Assembly (NCBI GenBank): GCA_964019695.1
Contig: OZ026517.1
Location: 51,329,672 to 51,393,671 of the forward strand
DNA length: 64,000 nt
Reading direction: 5' to 3'
Origin: Loripinus fragilis
Taxonomy: Eukaryota; Mollusca; Bivalvia; Lucinida; Lucinidae
Positions 1 through 14,100 of this stretch are shown one piece after another (the stretch's first letter is position 1; the number at the start of each line of letters is the position of its first letter). The position numbers were made by a program, and so were the translations under genes. Below the pieces are notes generated by a model. The model worked only from the letters and a program-made list of their open reading frames with translations. It did not search any database and had not been told where the DNA came from.

Positions 1-260
1 GCAACAAGGAGCAAAATCTCATAATTTGGTCATTTACTGTATTCACAACATCATTCTTCATTGTATAAAAGCTGGTGCTACAGGATTCCTGCTATTCATG
101 ATAAGTGACGTCTGCTCTCTCTTCTGCTTACGTACTTTTGGTAGCCAATATTGCAAACACTATTGACACAGATCAGAATGCGCCTTTAGAAGCTGTCTAA
201 TCAGGGATCATAGTGTGCTTCCATCATGATAATTGATAAAGCTCCAAGAAAAAGGAAATA

Positions 261-497
261 TGAGCAACGACATGAGATTTCCAACAATGTGGTATGTGTG
301 ACCAGCAAAGGCTCAGATCAGCCTGCGCATACGCGCAGTCTGATCAGAGCCTTTGCTCGTTGCTTGAATATTCTATGAATGTTAAGCTACTGACAGAACA
401 TCATTTGGAGTTTCTAAGCTTAAAAAGAGGCTGCACAGGCTCGTATGAGTCTACACTTGTCAAAATGCCACATTGTTGGAAATCACATGCCACGGTG
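261..497. mobile_element. MITE family A
   Basis: Terminal repeats TGAGCAACGACATGAGATTT and TTGGAAATCACATGCCACGG, with the palindromic core CTGCGCATACGCGCAG. The element is about 237 bp and lies just beyond the exon 16 array. Confidence 0.85.
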
Positions 498-520
498 CAA
501 TTATTGATAAAACTCAAGAT

Positions 521-2010
521 AAATTACCTGATAAATGATGATGTTCATCAGTGTCTGAGTCTGTGAGATTACATAACTGTTGTAGAAGTAGTGGGTATTT
601 GAGTATTCTCTGAATGGGAAACATCTATAATTACCTGATAAATGATGATGTTCATCAGTGTCTGAGTCTGTGAGATTACACAACTGTTGTAGAAGTAGTG
701 GGTATTTGAGTATTCTCTGAATGGGAAACATCTATAATTACCTGATAAATGATGATGTTCATCAGTGTCTGAGTCTGTGAGATTACATAACTGTTGTAGA
801 AGTAGTGGGTATTTGAGTATTCTGTGAATGGGAAGTTTCTTTAATTACCTGATAAATGATGATGTTCATCAGTGTCTGAGTCTGTGAGATTACATAACTG
901 TTGTAGAAGTAGTGGGTATTTGAGTATTCTCTGAATGGGAAACATCTATAAATTACCTGATAAATGATGATGTTCATCTGTGTCTGAGTCTGTGAGATTA
1001 CATAACTGTTGTAGAAGTAGTGGGTATTTGAGTATTCTCTGAATGGGAAACATCTATAAATTACCTGATAAATGATGATGTTCATCTGTGTCTGAGTCTG
1101 TGAGATTACACAACTGTTGTAGAAGTAGTGGGTATTTGAGTATTCTCTGAATGGGAAACATCTATAATTACCTGATAAATGATGATGTTCATCAGTGTCT
1201 GAGTCTGTGAGATTACATAACTGTTGTAGAAGTAGTGGGTATTTGAGTATTCTCTGAATGGGAAGTGTCTATAATTACCTGATAAATGATGATGTTCATC
1301 AGTGTCTGAGTCTGTGAGATTACATAACTGTTGTAGAAGTAGTGAGTATTTGAGTATTCTCTGAATGGGAAGTGTCTATAATTACCTGATAAATGATGAT
1401 GTTCATCAGTGTCTGAGTCTGTGAGATTACATAACTGTTGTAGAAGTAGTGGGTATTTGAGTATTCTCTGAAGGGGAAGTGTCTATAATTACCTGATAAA
1501 TGATGATGTTCATCAGTGTCTGAGTCTGTGAGATTACATAACTGTTGTAGAAGTAGTGGGTATTTGAGTATTCTATGGAGGGGAAGTGTCTATAATTACC
1601 TGATAAATGATGATGTTCATCTGTGTCTGAGTCTGTGAGATTACATAACTGTTGTAGAAGTAGTGGGTATTTGAGTATTCTCTGAATGGGAAACATCTAT
1701 AATTACCTGATAAATGATGATGTTCATCAGTGTCTGAGTCTGTGTGATTACACAACTGTTGTAGAAGTAGTGGGTATTTGAGTATTCTCTGAATGGGAAG
1801 TGTCTATAATTACCTGATAAATGATGATGTTCATCAGTGTCTGAGTCTGTGAGATAACACAACTGTTGTAGAAGTAGTGGGTATTTGAGTATTCTCTGAA
1901 TGGGAAGTGTCTATAATTACCTGATAAATGATGATGTTCATCAGTGTCTGAGTCTGTGAGATTACACAACTGTTGTAGAAGTAGTGGGTATTTGAGTATT
2001 CTCTGAATGG
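521..2010. repeat. Minisatellite of about 14 x 107 bp: DH exon end plus splice donor
   Basis: Read on the minus strand, each unit holds the last 80 or so bases of exon 16 (from CCCATTCAGAGAATACTC to TTATCAG), its donor GTAAT, and a 15-25 base intronic spacer (TATAGACACTTCC or TATAGATGTTTCC). Donor copies lie near 523, 631, 737, 843, 952, 1062, 1168, 1274, 1381, 1487, 1595, 1704, 1810 and 1919. Units differ at few sites (TTGTGT/TTATGT, ATCAGT/ATCTGT, spacer variants). The unit is not a multiple of three, so the exon frame meets a stop within about two units. Short open frames here are shadows of the repeat, not genes. Confidence 0.95.
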
Positions 2011-2100
2011 GCTTGATGAGATATGAATCAAGGGTGGCTGAATGTTGATGTTTTGGATTTCTGGCAATCAGGAATTCCTTTAACTTTTCATTGATTGTAT
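1921..2100 (-). CDS. TIAM1: TIAM exon 16 (DH conserved region 3)
   Basis: The exon has 180 nt, phase 1 to 1, with acceptor ATTTAATTTTCAG and donor TTATCAG|GTAATT. It encodes [20 protein letters not shown], then [19 protein letters not shown] and [11 protein letters not shown]. This is the most conserved RhoGEF helix, contacting Rac. It is the first, and the only complete, member of the downstream 107-bp array. The next DH exon is not visible in 1-520 and is presumably beyond the left edge. Confidence 0.95.
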
Positions 2101-5100
2101 CTGAAAATTAAATCCAAATGAAAGAGTAGTTTGCAACACAACTCCGTGTGTCAAATATGTCATGTATATCAATTATGTCCAAGAGCATAAAACTCAAGAA
2201 CACCTCTACCAATCTGGACAAAAATAATGTCTTCCATACAAAATGGTGATATCGTGCATGTCGTGTTTTAACCGATCATGTGGCTTATTGTTCAATCAGC
2301 TGAATGTTCTTATCAGTTGTGGGGAGTTCACTGTAAGCCTTATGTCTCTTGTTGGAGTAAAGCCCCTTATAATAAATACTCTTTTAAGAAACTTGCGAGA
2401 CAAAAAGATATTTTTATTTTCTAATGCCTTTACTCATCGTAACTACCACTGTCATGGAAAACATAGTATTATGACAGCATTGTTTGTGATGCTAACAGCT
2501 TAAATCCATTAACTGGTGGGTGGGGTAAAGTGGAACAAATGATGGAAATAGTTCAGCGCTTTGTATTGATTTGACTGTCCATATTGTGGTCACTGATCAT
2601 GCCTTCTGCTGACTGATATTCCAGTGTTCATATAACACCATCACATCTTCTACTTGCTGAGAACACTTGATCAAATAGTCCAGCACATGAGAAATTGGTG
2701 TTTATAGTATTGAAAAGCAACAAAGGCTCTGACGAGTCAGCCCATATGCCTTTGCTGCTCACATACATAGAGTATGGATGTAGATAAAGACTGAGATCAA
2801 AATTACGATCTCTAGCCCCCCTGGATATATCAGATTGGGTGTTTAAAAACGTTTTTTGTGCATATGTGATGGTATCAAAATCTCATGTGCCCGCTCAATT
2901 GCTGATTTCTGCTTGTGTCTATGCTTTATGTCTCAGTCAACAATTTTTCAGACATGTTGAGAAGATTTCCTGCCTTGTAGGGTTGAACTGGTACTAAGCA
3001 GAGGATAAAGTATCTTGCACAGTCATGCTTAGGGATGTCTGTTACAACGCAAGGTGGTTCTGAATGACAATTCGTTACGGGTCCCGGACGAAATATTTTT
3101 AAATATAGGTTTGTGTTATTGAATGTGTATCGTTTTCAGGAGACTTAATACAAAATAAACCACAAGTATCTTATTTCGTCTTTGTATATTTCCATGACAC
3201 TTAACTTGATTAATCCTGTAGAGCATAGCGACTGTATCTTGTTAACGCGTATATGATACATTATTATTCTTGAAACTGTATTTTACTACTACACACGTCC
3301 GCATATCCTTATTTAGTACTTTCACTTTCAGTTTCTTTGAACATTTTGTGACTTGATATGATTGCACATTGCATTGTCCATCACATAGACCAAGAAAGGT
3401 TTTTCTTATAAATCTGCTTACTATAGACGAATACGTTTTTAAAACCAAAACAAATGTACTGCAGTCATTTTCCATGTTACAGATGTGTAACGACTGCAAA
3501 TATTTTGTTACAGGTTATTGTGGACAGCGCCACAGGTGGAGACGACAGTGATGAATTTGTTAAGAATATCTTACACCGAAGAAACTTCTGTTTTAACCGA
3601 GGGTTAAATGTTATTCAGTTATGTCGTTGAAGAGGAAGTTTTAGAATGTAATGAGAGTGAAAAAATGGATTCGAATATGTGCAAAACACTAAGTACATGT
3701 ACATTCTTTGAAGAAAGTGTTCCTAACCCATCTTTAACAATTAATTAAGATACTTTTGTTCAATCAATTAATACCACCCAGTCAAATACTGAGACCCCCA
3801 GGAGGGGTCTTTGCTCCCTTACTCCCTTAAAATAATGTATAAATCCAAAATCCCTGAAAAAGCTTCCTCAGCTCCCTGAAAGTATTTTTGCCACTGCTCC
3901 CCAATCCCTAAAACTAATTCAACTTCTCCCCCAAATCCCCCAAAATAAAGTCAATTCTCCCTGAAATGTATTTTCATCTCCCTATGATTAAATTCACATA
4001 CTTAAAAGCTGCGAAGCTAAACATTATGCATTATACACCTAAAGACAGGGCTGAGTTCAACTTTGCGAGTGTTCGGTGGCGCTCGTTGTTCTGGTACCTA
4101 TCTTTATTCGTAATGTCTACCTGTAAAATGTACCTGGCACCCGCTACAAAGAGCGTTTAACAGCACTCACATTGTTGAACTCGTCTCTGGTTTTGTATAG
4201 TTTGTGCTTATACCAAACCCAGATATCAGGCGAATGTTTACAGAGCCAGTGGTCTTCTGTTGTTCTTTTTATCTCTCTAACGCAAGAATTTCCCACCGTA
4301 TATTCGGTAATAAACCCTCCCAAATATTTATAAAAAAAATATGCTACTCCAGTTAATATACTGTATAAAATTGTTGACGTTGTACAATTGGACGTCACTT
4401 TAAATAACAATGGATTTTGGAGGGACGCAGTGGCTCAGTGGTAGATTGTTTGATTTGAGACTGAGGAGTTGCAAGTTTGAGCTTCACCTTCGTCACTGCG
4501 TTGTTTTCTTGAGCAAGACACATAAACCCTTTCTTTATACTGGTTCAACCTATGAAGACCCATCCTGACATAACTGAAAAACTGTTGACTCAGACGTTTA
4601 GAGTCAAATCAAACAAACAAATAACTATTAGATGTTTGTCTGTTAAGTAATATGTTGTACTTTCCAAAGCTTTATCTAAGAATAAAAAAAAAATTAGGTG
4701 GGAGGTTGCACAATGCTGAACTACATCTTCAGGCGTTTAATAGGGTTCAGGGAAGTATTAATATCTTCTCAAGTGTTCATAAAAGAAAGAAAAAAGTCGT
4801 CTCACACCTGTTACAGAAAAGCTGACGTCGTCTATTGCCAGTTACACAGTCGTCTCTAACCAGTAACATTAGAAAAAAATGAAATTTTGAGGTTTTCAGT
4901 TTTCTTTGAAGAAGGACATGTTAAAATAGACTGAATAATCATGTGAGATCTATTGCCTGCCCAGTTATGCTTATTTCATAATGGGAACGCAAGTAATTAA
5001 TCACAAATTACATATTTCTGAAGTTTCTGTTCCAGACCAGAGTTTTACAATTTAACAACAAATATCTATGGAGTTTGTACTTCTAATGCAGAACTTATAA

Positions 5101-8100
5101 ACACTAATATGACAGAAATGATTTAAAATAGCCAAACACACTATATTATCATTTTCTGCGATGTCTGTGTGTGTTGCCCCTTTCCACTATCGTCCAAAAC
5201 CCTAAAGCTGTCATCTAAAACCCGTTACCTGTCGTCCAGCACAGGTAAGCAGTCGTCATATAACGAATTGTCTTCCAGAACCACCTTGCATTGTAACAGA
5301 CATCCCTAAGCGTGACAGTGGCTCTGGTGAGTCTCGAACTGGAAACGCTTCAAACTAACGTCTAACACTCTACCACCGAGCCACTGCGCTTCTTTTGTTT
5401 GTTTGTTTGTTTGTTTTGTTGCTTTATGTCCCAAGTCAACAGCTATGGTCATGGCGGGACAGTCAGTTCACCTAGCCACACTTTTTCCAGGGCAAGGTTG
5501 AACAAGCAGTTAACCAGTACTTTGTGCGCATACTTTCGCTTGCAACTGACAACTACCCTTCTTGAATGATTCAACAGAAGGGAGGAGAATGACCGTAGAA
5601 ATTATTTCATGATCAATCTCCACGAAAGTATGGGACCAGGCCGGGATCGAACTCGCGACCCCCGGATCTGCAGTCAGACTGGCATCATTCTGTCGCCAGA
5701 CATATTACCCACTGTGCTACGTGGCCTGTTCAAACTGCTCAACTGTTGAACTTACCTGGATTTAATATCTTCTGAGATCTGGAGTGACTTGCACAAAATG
5801 AGCTGTAGACTTTGAAATGATTGGCATAAAAGAGAAACGAACCGCCCAACGAAAACAATACTCTCTGGAAAAAAAAGAAGAAAAAATTAAACATTTCCAA
5901 TAAAATAGAATTTCACATTCCTAGCCGAAGACATTTGAGCGTTAGTGGTCAACTAATGCGACAATGAGCTTGAACCTTTCACAACCATAGTGGAAGAAAA
6001 ATGACTGGCAGTGTTGTCTGCTGTTATATTTTGGGAAGACAAAAAGTGTGTCCAAACTGTTTGCCTGCAAATTAAAAATCAGCTTTTATGTAAGCAAAAA
6101 GATGCAGCAGACAATATTAGTTTGTTTTGTTTGTTTCATTTGTTACATCACAGTCAACAATTTTTTAGTCATGTTGGGACGGGTCTTCCAGGGTGGACTT
6201 AGCACTATGCAGAGGATAAAGTGTCTTGCTCAAGGACACAATGCAGTGCCTCCGGTAAGACTCGAACCCACAATCCCTTTCTTCCGCCACTGCACTCCAG
6301 ACGACTTTAGTAGACAAAATGTTTGTATATTTTCTGGTGGTGAAAATTTAAAATATTTATATACCAAAGAGGAGATGAGCAAATGACCCAACTGTAATTC
6401 TTGGTTTACAAGACAATGGTTAATCCACCATGCCACGGCTGTTCTAAAAGTTATTTGAACAGTGTCATCAAAAACGATACAAACTAGGATGAATTTTTGA
6501 CATTTTTCTTCTTGTGTTGAAAGTGTTAACAATTAAAGCGCCAAGAAAAAATGCATCTGAAAATGTTGTTTGCTGAAGTCGTCTGCTGCAAATAATTGCC
6601 TAGCATCACTGGTAAATTATGTATAGAAGCAAACAGCGTGGACCCAGAACAGACTGCTCCTATAGGAGCAGTCTGATCTGGGTCCACACTGTTTACCATA
6701 GTGGCTTCTTAAACATATTAGCAGACGAGAAAAGCAGACGACTTTTGTTGCGATTGGCGCATTAAGGGTTAAAATATTATCCCAAAGACTAGATGAGCAG
6801 AGGATCAAACTGCAACCCTTGGTTTACAAGACAATGGTTAATCCACCATGCCGTGGCTGCTCTAAAAGTTATTTGAAAAGTGTCATCAGAAACGATACAA
6901 ACTGTATAATTATGCAATATCAAAGTTCTCAAAAATAGAAAAATTACTCATAGCATAGATAGGACATCTTTCAGCTAAAAAAATAGGGACTTTTTTTCTT
7001 ATTTTTTTGGTGAAAAAATTAGTTGTGTTGCTCATTGGAAGTGGCTCAGTCACATGTTTACCGGGCCAGTATCAAACATAAGGTGGCATATAAATAAAAA
7101 TAGGTATATTTAGGGTAACTGATCAGAAAGCTCTAGGTTGGATAGTAATAGCTATATCTTTTATATTTTAATTTCCTTTTTTGAAAAAACATTCAAAATT
7201 AATCTTTTTTCTAGTAAACATGGAAAAACCTTATGTTTCACCACTCAATTTAGGTAGTGTTGGGTTACCTTCTACGCACCAATTTTTTTCTTTTACCTTA
7301 TAATGTTTATCAATATTTTTTCCCTTTTTTTTCCCTTTATAGGAGCCAGTGCTTGACAAAGCCAGCAAAATGACTGTGTGCCCAGTATAGACTCTGATCA
7401 GCATGTACATCAACCAAATCTTATCAGAGCCTTCACCTTGCACTTAATGAGTATCTAAAGATAGTTGACTCATGCAGACAGCCAAGACTGGGTGGATGCC
7501 CAGGCTGACCTGAGTCTTTGCTTGGTGAATGTGTCATCTTGTTAGTTTTGTCATGTGCGGGTTATTCATTTTTTCATGCACTATATCCCAAGTGATTGAT
7601 CAGAAAGATGATCAGAGAAAATGTGAGACAAAAAACCAGTCAGACGAAACACAGACATACTGTTTAGTACAGTAAAACATGGAGACCTTGACCCCTGACA
7701 GGTACTTTGGCAAACAGCGAAGACCGACATGAAATGCCACATTATTCCTCTAGTCCCTGGGCTCTAGCCCAACTAGATATGTTAAAATGGGCGTTTAAAG
7801 GAGTTTTGCATAGGGCCAGTTAAGCAAATTTTTTTAGCTCAAACATGTGTTTTGGGTGCTCAAAAGAACAGTCTCATTGAGACGGTTCTTTTGAGTACCC
7901 ACAACATATGTTTTGGTTGAGAAATAAGAAAAATAATTTTCTGTTACACACTTTTATCTGGGGGCCTGGTTTTGTGTATCTTGTGTGCTGGCCCATACGT
8001 TGTTGAAAGATTTTTGTTTGTCTTGATGCTTTACAACCCAGTCAACAATTATTCAGTCATGTATGGATATTGTTTCTTGTCTTCCTAGGTTATAGAGAAT

Positions 8101-11100
8101 ACTAGGTGAGTGTCTTTTGTTGTCAAGTTTACCAGGCAAGGCTTTGAGAACGCTTGTTGAATCGCGAGGCTTGCCAAGCGATTCAACATGCGTTCTCAAA
8201 GCCTTGCCTGGTAAACTTGATATCAAAAGACGAAAACCTGGTATTCTATTTATCAGTTTACCCATTGTTTCACTCTTCAAACAAGCAATTATGATGTAAT
8301 ATTCGATTTTTGTGTTGATTCAGTGTCATTAGCAACGTCTTTCAAAAATTGCAACGTCATCATGACCTGATAAAGGCACATGCCGTGAGATAGACAAAGT
8401 TTACCAGGCAATGTGCAGCAATGTAGTTAATATGAGAGGTAACTGATAAAAACCAGTACTAAGCAGAGGATAAATGATCTTGCTCAAGGCTACAATACAG
8501 TGCCTCCAGTGAGTGGGGATCTAGTGATTCTAACACTCTACCAACTGAGCCACTGCACTCATTTCTGTGGTACTTAAAAGAACTATCTCACAGAAATACT
8601 GGGATAAAATCCCTGAAATGAGCTTTGTAGTATAGTATTTTTTCTTTTACAATTAAGAAAGAATTCACACGACAATACCCAGAAGAAATAACACAACACT
8701 ACAATTTGACAATACACAACATACCAAGACCTCCTCCTCCTATTCGTTGGCCACCAAAGACAATTTTCAGAATGAATAACAAGAAACAATAACATAACCA
8801 TTGTTTTTCTACCTAACACAAGATTTTATAAACAGAGTAATTTTTTTCTTAGCCCTTAAAGCGCTAACTGCAGCAGACGACAAATTTTGCGTCCTCTTTC
8901 CTAGTTAAGGATACAAATAAGGTATGATATTTCATGAGAATCGTCTGCCAGCAGACGATTCACATGAAAAATCATGTCTTATTTGTTATTTTTGAAAAAG
9001 CTGCAAATTTGAAATTGTCGTCTGCTGCAAATCATAGGTGGCGCTCTATGGGTAAGTATGCAAAAAAAGGTCCAGATAAACAAAATTTTGGGGCGTAAAT
9101 TTGTAAAAACTTTTTTTGATATCGATTTAAATAATTATTTTGTTTACTCAAAAGAACCTTCTCTTTGAGACAGTTCTTTCAAGAACCCACAAAATTTGTC
9201 TTGGTTAAGAAATAAGAAAATAACTTTTTTAAATTACGCACTCTTATCTAAAGGCATGATGTAATAGGAGAATTATAATGACATATTAATTTTCTGAAAG
9301 CCAACTCTTGGCTATAAAATAGTCTGAACAATTTGAGAATACGACAATTTTGCATGGAAAAGAGGTTATTATGCTATCATGTTTCAATAAATCAATTATA
9401 ATTTTCTTATAGTTTCAAGAAGCTGTGTGTCACATAGGCTATTACAACATGGGTAAATATATTATACAAAGTCTGCATGCCTAGTTATAAACCCAATCTA
9501 GGTTTATAGAAATGGTTGTGAGTTGAGCATGAAAAAAGTTTACGGAAAAAGTTCTAAATTTCGAACACTATCTGCCTGCCAAAAGGCCTAGTCAAACAGT
9601 GCAGACCCAGATCAGACTGCTTCTGAAGAAGCAGTCTGATCAGGGTCTTCCCTGTTTGATATTCTGACAAGTATTTTGTAAATTCCTGCCTTGATAACCA
9701 CATGTTATTTGGGAACAGAAAGAGAAGTGTTCAAAATTTTAGAACATAAGGCTTAAATGAAATATATGTGTGGTTTCTGTTAACTACCTACCCTAATTTT
9801 TTAACCCTACCCTAAACATTAAAATGGTCTTTGGAGAAAAAATACCTAAAATGGGCACTTTTTCAGATTTTGTCACTATTTTCTTTGTTAAATGTTATAA
9901 CAAAATTTAATAATTTCCCTACCTACCTACCCTAAATTTTGTTGGTATGCAACAGGAGCCACACATATATTTCATTTAGGCCTGATAACCTTGGGCCATG
10001 AATACCCACCCTGTAGTTTTTCAGGTCCGTGGAGTGAAAGAATGGACTGTCCATCTGAATGGCCTCTTCCAGACTGATGAGAAACTGTCGTTGGAACTGA
10101 GCTATCTCGTGAATATTGCCGAACACGTGTTCCATCTCGTCCGTTGTGAAGAATGTCTCTTCCTTCAGGGGTTCAAGGTACCTGTCCAGCATACAGTTCA
10201 AGTCCTGGAAATATAGATAAGCACCTCTTTAACTCTTTCATTGCTAACGGCGACTCTTTTTGTCTGCTGTCAACCTTTGCAAACAGTTTGGACCTAGATC
10301 AGAGTGTCAAACAGTTTGGATCCAGATGAGATCTGGATCCAAACTGTTTGACACCTGATAGTGTTCCAGAAAGAATTTTTTGAAAATGTTAATTTTGAAA
10401 AATGTCATCAGACGACAGCAAAAGCATAAAAATTACCCAGCATGCAAAGAGTTAAAAATAGATTCTAGAACTTTCTTATATTAAAAGTATACAAGGTGAA
10501 TATATTGCTTCTCAAAGAATAGCAAATAAATTGTTAACTGTTACCTTGCTAGCACCGACTTTTGTCGTCTGCTGATAACCTTTGTAAACAGTTTGGACCC
10601 AGATCAGGACCGACATTCAAGCAGAATTCCAGCCAATCAGCCCCAAAACCTTATGCAGCCTTTCCCCTACCTGATGATGCTTTACATGAAATTTGATCAC
10701 AATTGGCCCACTGACATTATAGATTATACTTCTTTGAAAATGTGAACGAACACTGGGGACAAAAATTCCACTCGTCCTGAATTCTAGAAAGGATGAGTAA
10801 ATCTTCCAAAAGGCTCGTCCTACAGGACGAGAGCTAAAATCTGAGAGTGAAACTAGCATTTTTTGAACTTGATGAGAGACTGTGAAATCTTTTGCTAGTG
10901 TATATGGGATGCAAGTATGAGACTGATTGGGTAAATATCATTTAGCAGTGATATAAGGAACTTTATAAGTATTTCTCCCTTACGTTCTTTATTGCATATA
11001 CGCTTTTAAAGAATGAGTGCATGTGTTTGCAGGACAAGGGTAAGTTTTAAGTCACTCATCCTGCAGGACAAGCGCAATATTGAAAATAATTTTGTCCCCT

Positions 11101-14100
11101 GAGACATCAATGACAGACAATGGACGATAGACCATTGTCATACTAATACCTCACTTGAGCCTTCTATACAACTCCTCCGAATTTAAGGTATGTAAAATTT
11201 TCTAAAATTTCAAACACAAGTTACCTGCGAAAAGTGGAGAAATACAGTGCAGATCCAGATCAGACTGCTTCTGAAGAAGCAGTCTGATCAGGGTCCAAAC
11301 TGTTTGCTATTCTGACAAGCATCTTATAAATTCCAGCGGTGAAAACCATTTTATTTGAGAATAGAAAGAGAAAAGTGTTCAAAATTTTAGAACATTTACT
11401 GGGTTAAAATAATTTACCTTGACATAACATCTCTCCGTATCTATGAGTTCCATTATAACCTTCCTTAATTTATCCACTTCTGACAGTTGTCGATTAATGC
11501 TGACAGTCTCAGTGTCTGATGGTTCTCGACATATGGCAGTAACCTGGTCGGCTCCCTGGAAAAAAATATTCTATAATTATTAATCATAATAAAATGGAAT
11601 TCATTCTTAAATGACCATGTTAGCAGATTATGAGCCTCAACAAAATAAAAGCGCTGTAGGTATCACTGTACGATTAGGCACCATGAGTGTGGGTGCAATA
11701 GGATTTATGAGCATTAGAAACAAGTACGGGCATACTTTGGTCAACCCCAAATTTTGCTCTGCTGATACCTGGTCATGATTTATTTTACATACTAGAAGCT
11801 CTCCTTTAGCCAGACAGCTCCTGTAAGTTTCATTTAATTCTGTATTGTTTCCACTTTGGGAAAAGTATTTTTCCAGGTCAGTGTATTCTTGGGCCGGAGC
11901 GGCAGGAAATTTGAGAAAAAGTATGGTCTCCACAAACTCTAAGATATTTTAGAAAATCAATCTGGCGAAACCTGGGCTTTCACTGTTTATTTTGTTTCTC
12001 TTGAGTTTTTGAACAGGAATGCGTGTTGATTAATGATCAAGGAGATGTCCTGTAGAAATAATGTGTGTATTTTGAGCATTAAACTATATAGGAAAATGCA
12101 ATGGTACTGTGAGACCTTGAAGGCATGCAACATACCCCGCCACGGGATATTTTCAATGCAAAGAAAATTATTTTGAAACTAGACCTTTTCATGCAAAATT
12201 TGAAGAAAATCGGTAAAGAAATGCCAAAGATAGAGAGTGAAAAAACAATTTATAACGTCAAGCAAGGGCCATAACTCTGTACTTATTTGTCGAAATTTAT
12301 CCATCTGCAATACCAAGACACTACTTTTCAATATCAACTCTTATACCCAGTCTGAAGAAAATCGGTAAAAAAAAGCCAAAGATAGGGAGTGAAAACAAAT
12401 TTCAAACGTCAATCAAGAGCTATAACTCTGCACTTATTTGTCAAAATTTACACATCTACAATCCCAGAACACTCCTTCGCAATATCAACTCTCATACCAA
12501 GTTTGAAGAAAATCGGTAAAGGAATGCCAAAGATAGAGAGTGAAAACCAATTTCAAACGTCAATCAAGGGCCGTAACTCTGTACTTATTTGCCAGAATTT
12601 ACCCATCTGCAATCCCAGGACACTCCTTCCCAATATCAACTCTCATAGCAAGTTTGAAGAAAATTGGTTAAAAATGCTCCTAGCAGAGAGTGAAAACGAT
12701 GTGCTGACGGACAGACGGACGGACACTTATACGCAATATTTTGAATGGAGGGTACAACATAATACCCCGCACTTTTTAAAGTGGCAGGTATAACAAGAAA
12801 TGTCACAAACATGTGACGAATGCCCCAAAAGGAATTGGTCTAGCATAAGACACATTTGAAGAAAGTAAGCTGTAATATAGCATGAAAAACCTAGAAATGA
12901 GGCCAGAAGTCAATGTTAAGGTCAAAGTGACTCAAAATGGTATGCACCACTCCGCCATCCCAAGAGGAATCACCACCCCAAATTTGGGATTCCTACATCA
13001 AATAATATAGGAGATATGCTCTGGACACAATAATTCTTAAAAACTAGGTCAGAGGTCATATTCACAGTGACCCAAAAATGGTTTGTGACACTCAGGCATT
13101 CCAAGATGCATTTACATACCAAATTTGGAATTCCTATTTCAAAGATTATTTGAGATATGCACCAGTTTCAAGAAACTAAGTCAGAGGTCAAGTTCAAGGT
13201 CACAGTGACTTAATTATGGTATGCGACACTTCGTCATCCCAAGATGCATCCACACACCAAATTTGAGATTCCTACCTCAAATAATATAAGAGATATGCTT
13301 TGGACATGATTATTCAAAAAAATAGGTCAGAGGTCAAGGTCACAGTGACCCGAGCATGGTACATGACACTCCGCTGTTCCAAAATGCATCCACACACCAA
13401 ATATGGAATTCCTAACTCAAAGAATATAAGAGTTGTGCTCCCGACACAATAATTCTTAAAACTAGGTCAGAGGTCAATGTCACAGTGGCCCAAAAATGGT
13501 ATGTGACACCCCGTCATCCCAAGATGCATTTACACACCAAATTTGGAATTCCTATCTCAAAGAATATAGGAGATATGCACCAGACTCAATGCAGTTTCGA
13601 GAAATTAGGTCAGAGGTCAAGTTCAAGGTCAAAGTGACCCAATAATGGTACGCGACACTTCTTCATCCCAAGATGCATCCACACACCAAATTTGAGATTC
13701 CTATCTCAAATAATATAAGAGATATGCTCCGGAAACGATTATTCTAAAAACTAGGTCAGAGGTCAAGGTCAAGGTCACAGTGACCCGAAAATGGTACATG
13801 ACACTCCGCTATCCCAAGATGCATCCACAAACCAAATTTGGAATTCGGAACTCAAAGAATATAAGAGTTGTGCTCCGGACACAATAATTCTTAAAACTAG
13901 GTCAAAGGTCAAGGTCACAGTGACCCAAAAATGGCATGTGATACCCCGTCATCCCAAGATGCATTTACACAACAAATTTGGAATTCCTATCTCAAAGAAT
14001 ATAGGAGATAAGCACCAGACTCAATGCAGTTTTCTAGAAACTAGGTCAGAGGTCAAGTTCAAGGTCGCAGTGACCCAATTATGGTACGCGACACTTCGTC

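Noticed and set aside
1..260. Next DH exon after exon 16
   Set aside because: No minus-strand sequence resembling the following DH helix with AG/GT borders was found. The exon is probably beyond the left edge.
783..1969. Several 60-100 codon minus-strand frames with RhoGEF-like residues
   Set aside because: They are truncated copies of the exon 16 end in shifted frames. Only 1921-2100 has an acceptor and the upstream DH residues.
521..2010. CRISPR-like array
   Set aside because: Whole 107-bp units are repeated without unique spacers, and the locus is a eukaryotic gene.
12389..12793. 134-codon plus-strand frame
   Set aside because: It consists of tandem units of element H1, ending in the GACGGACG tract.
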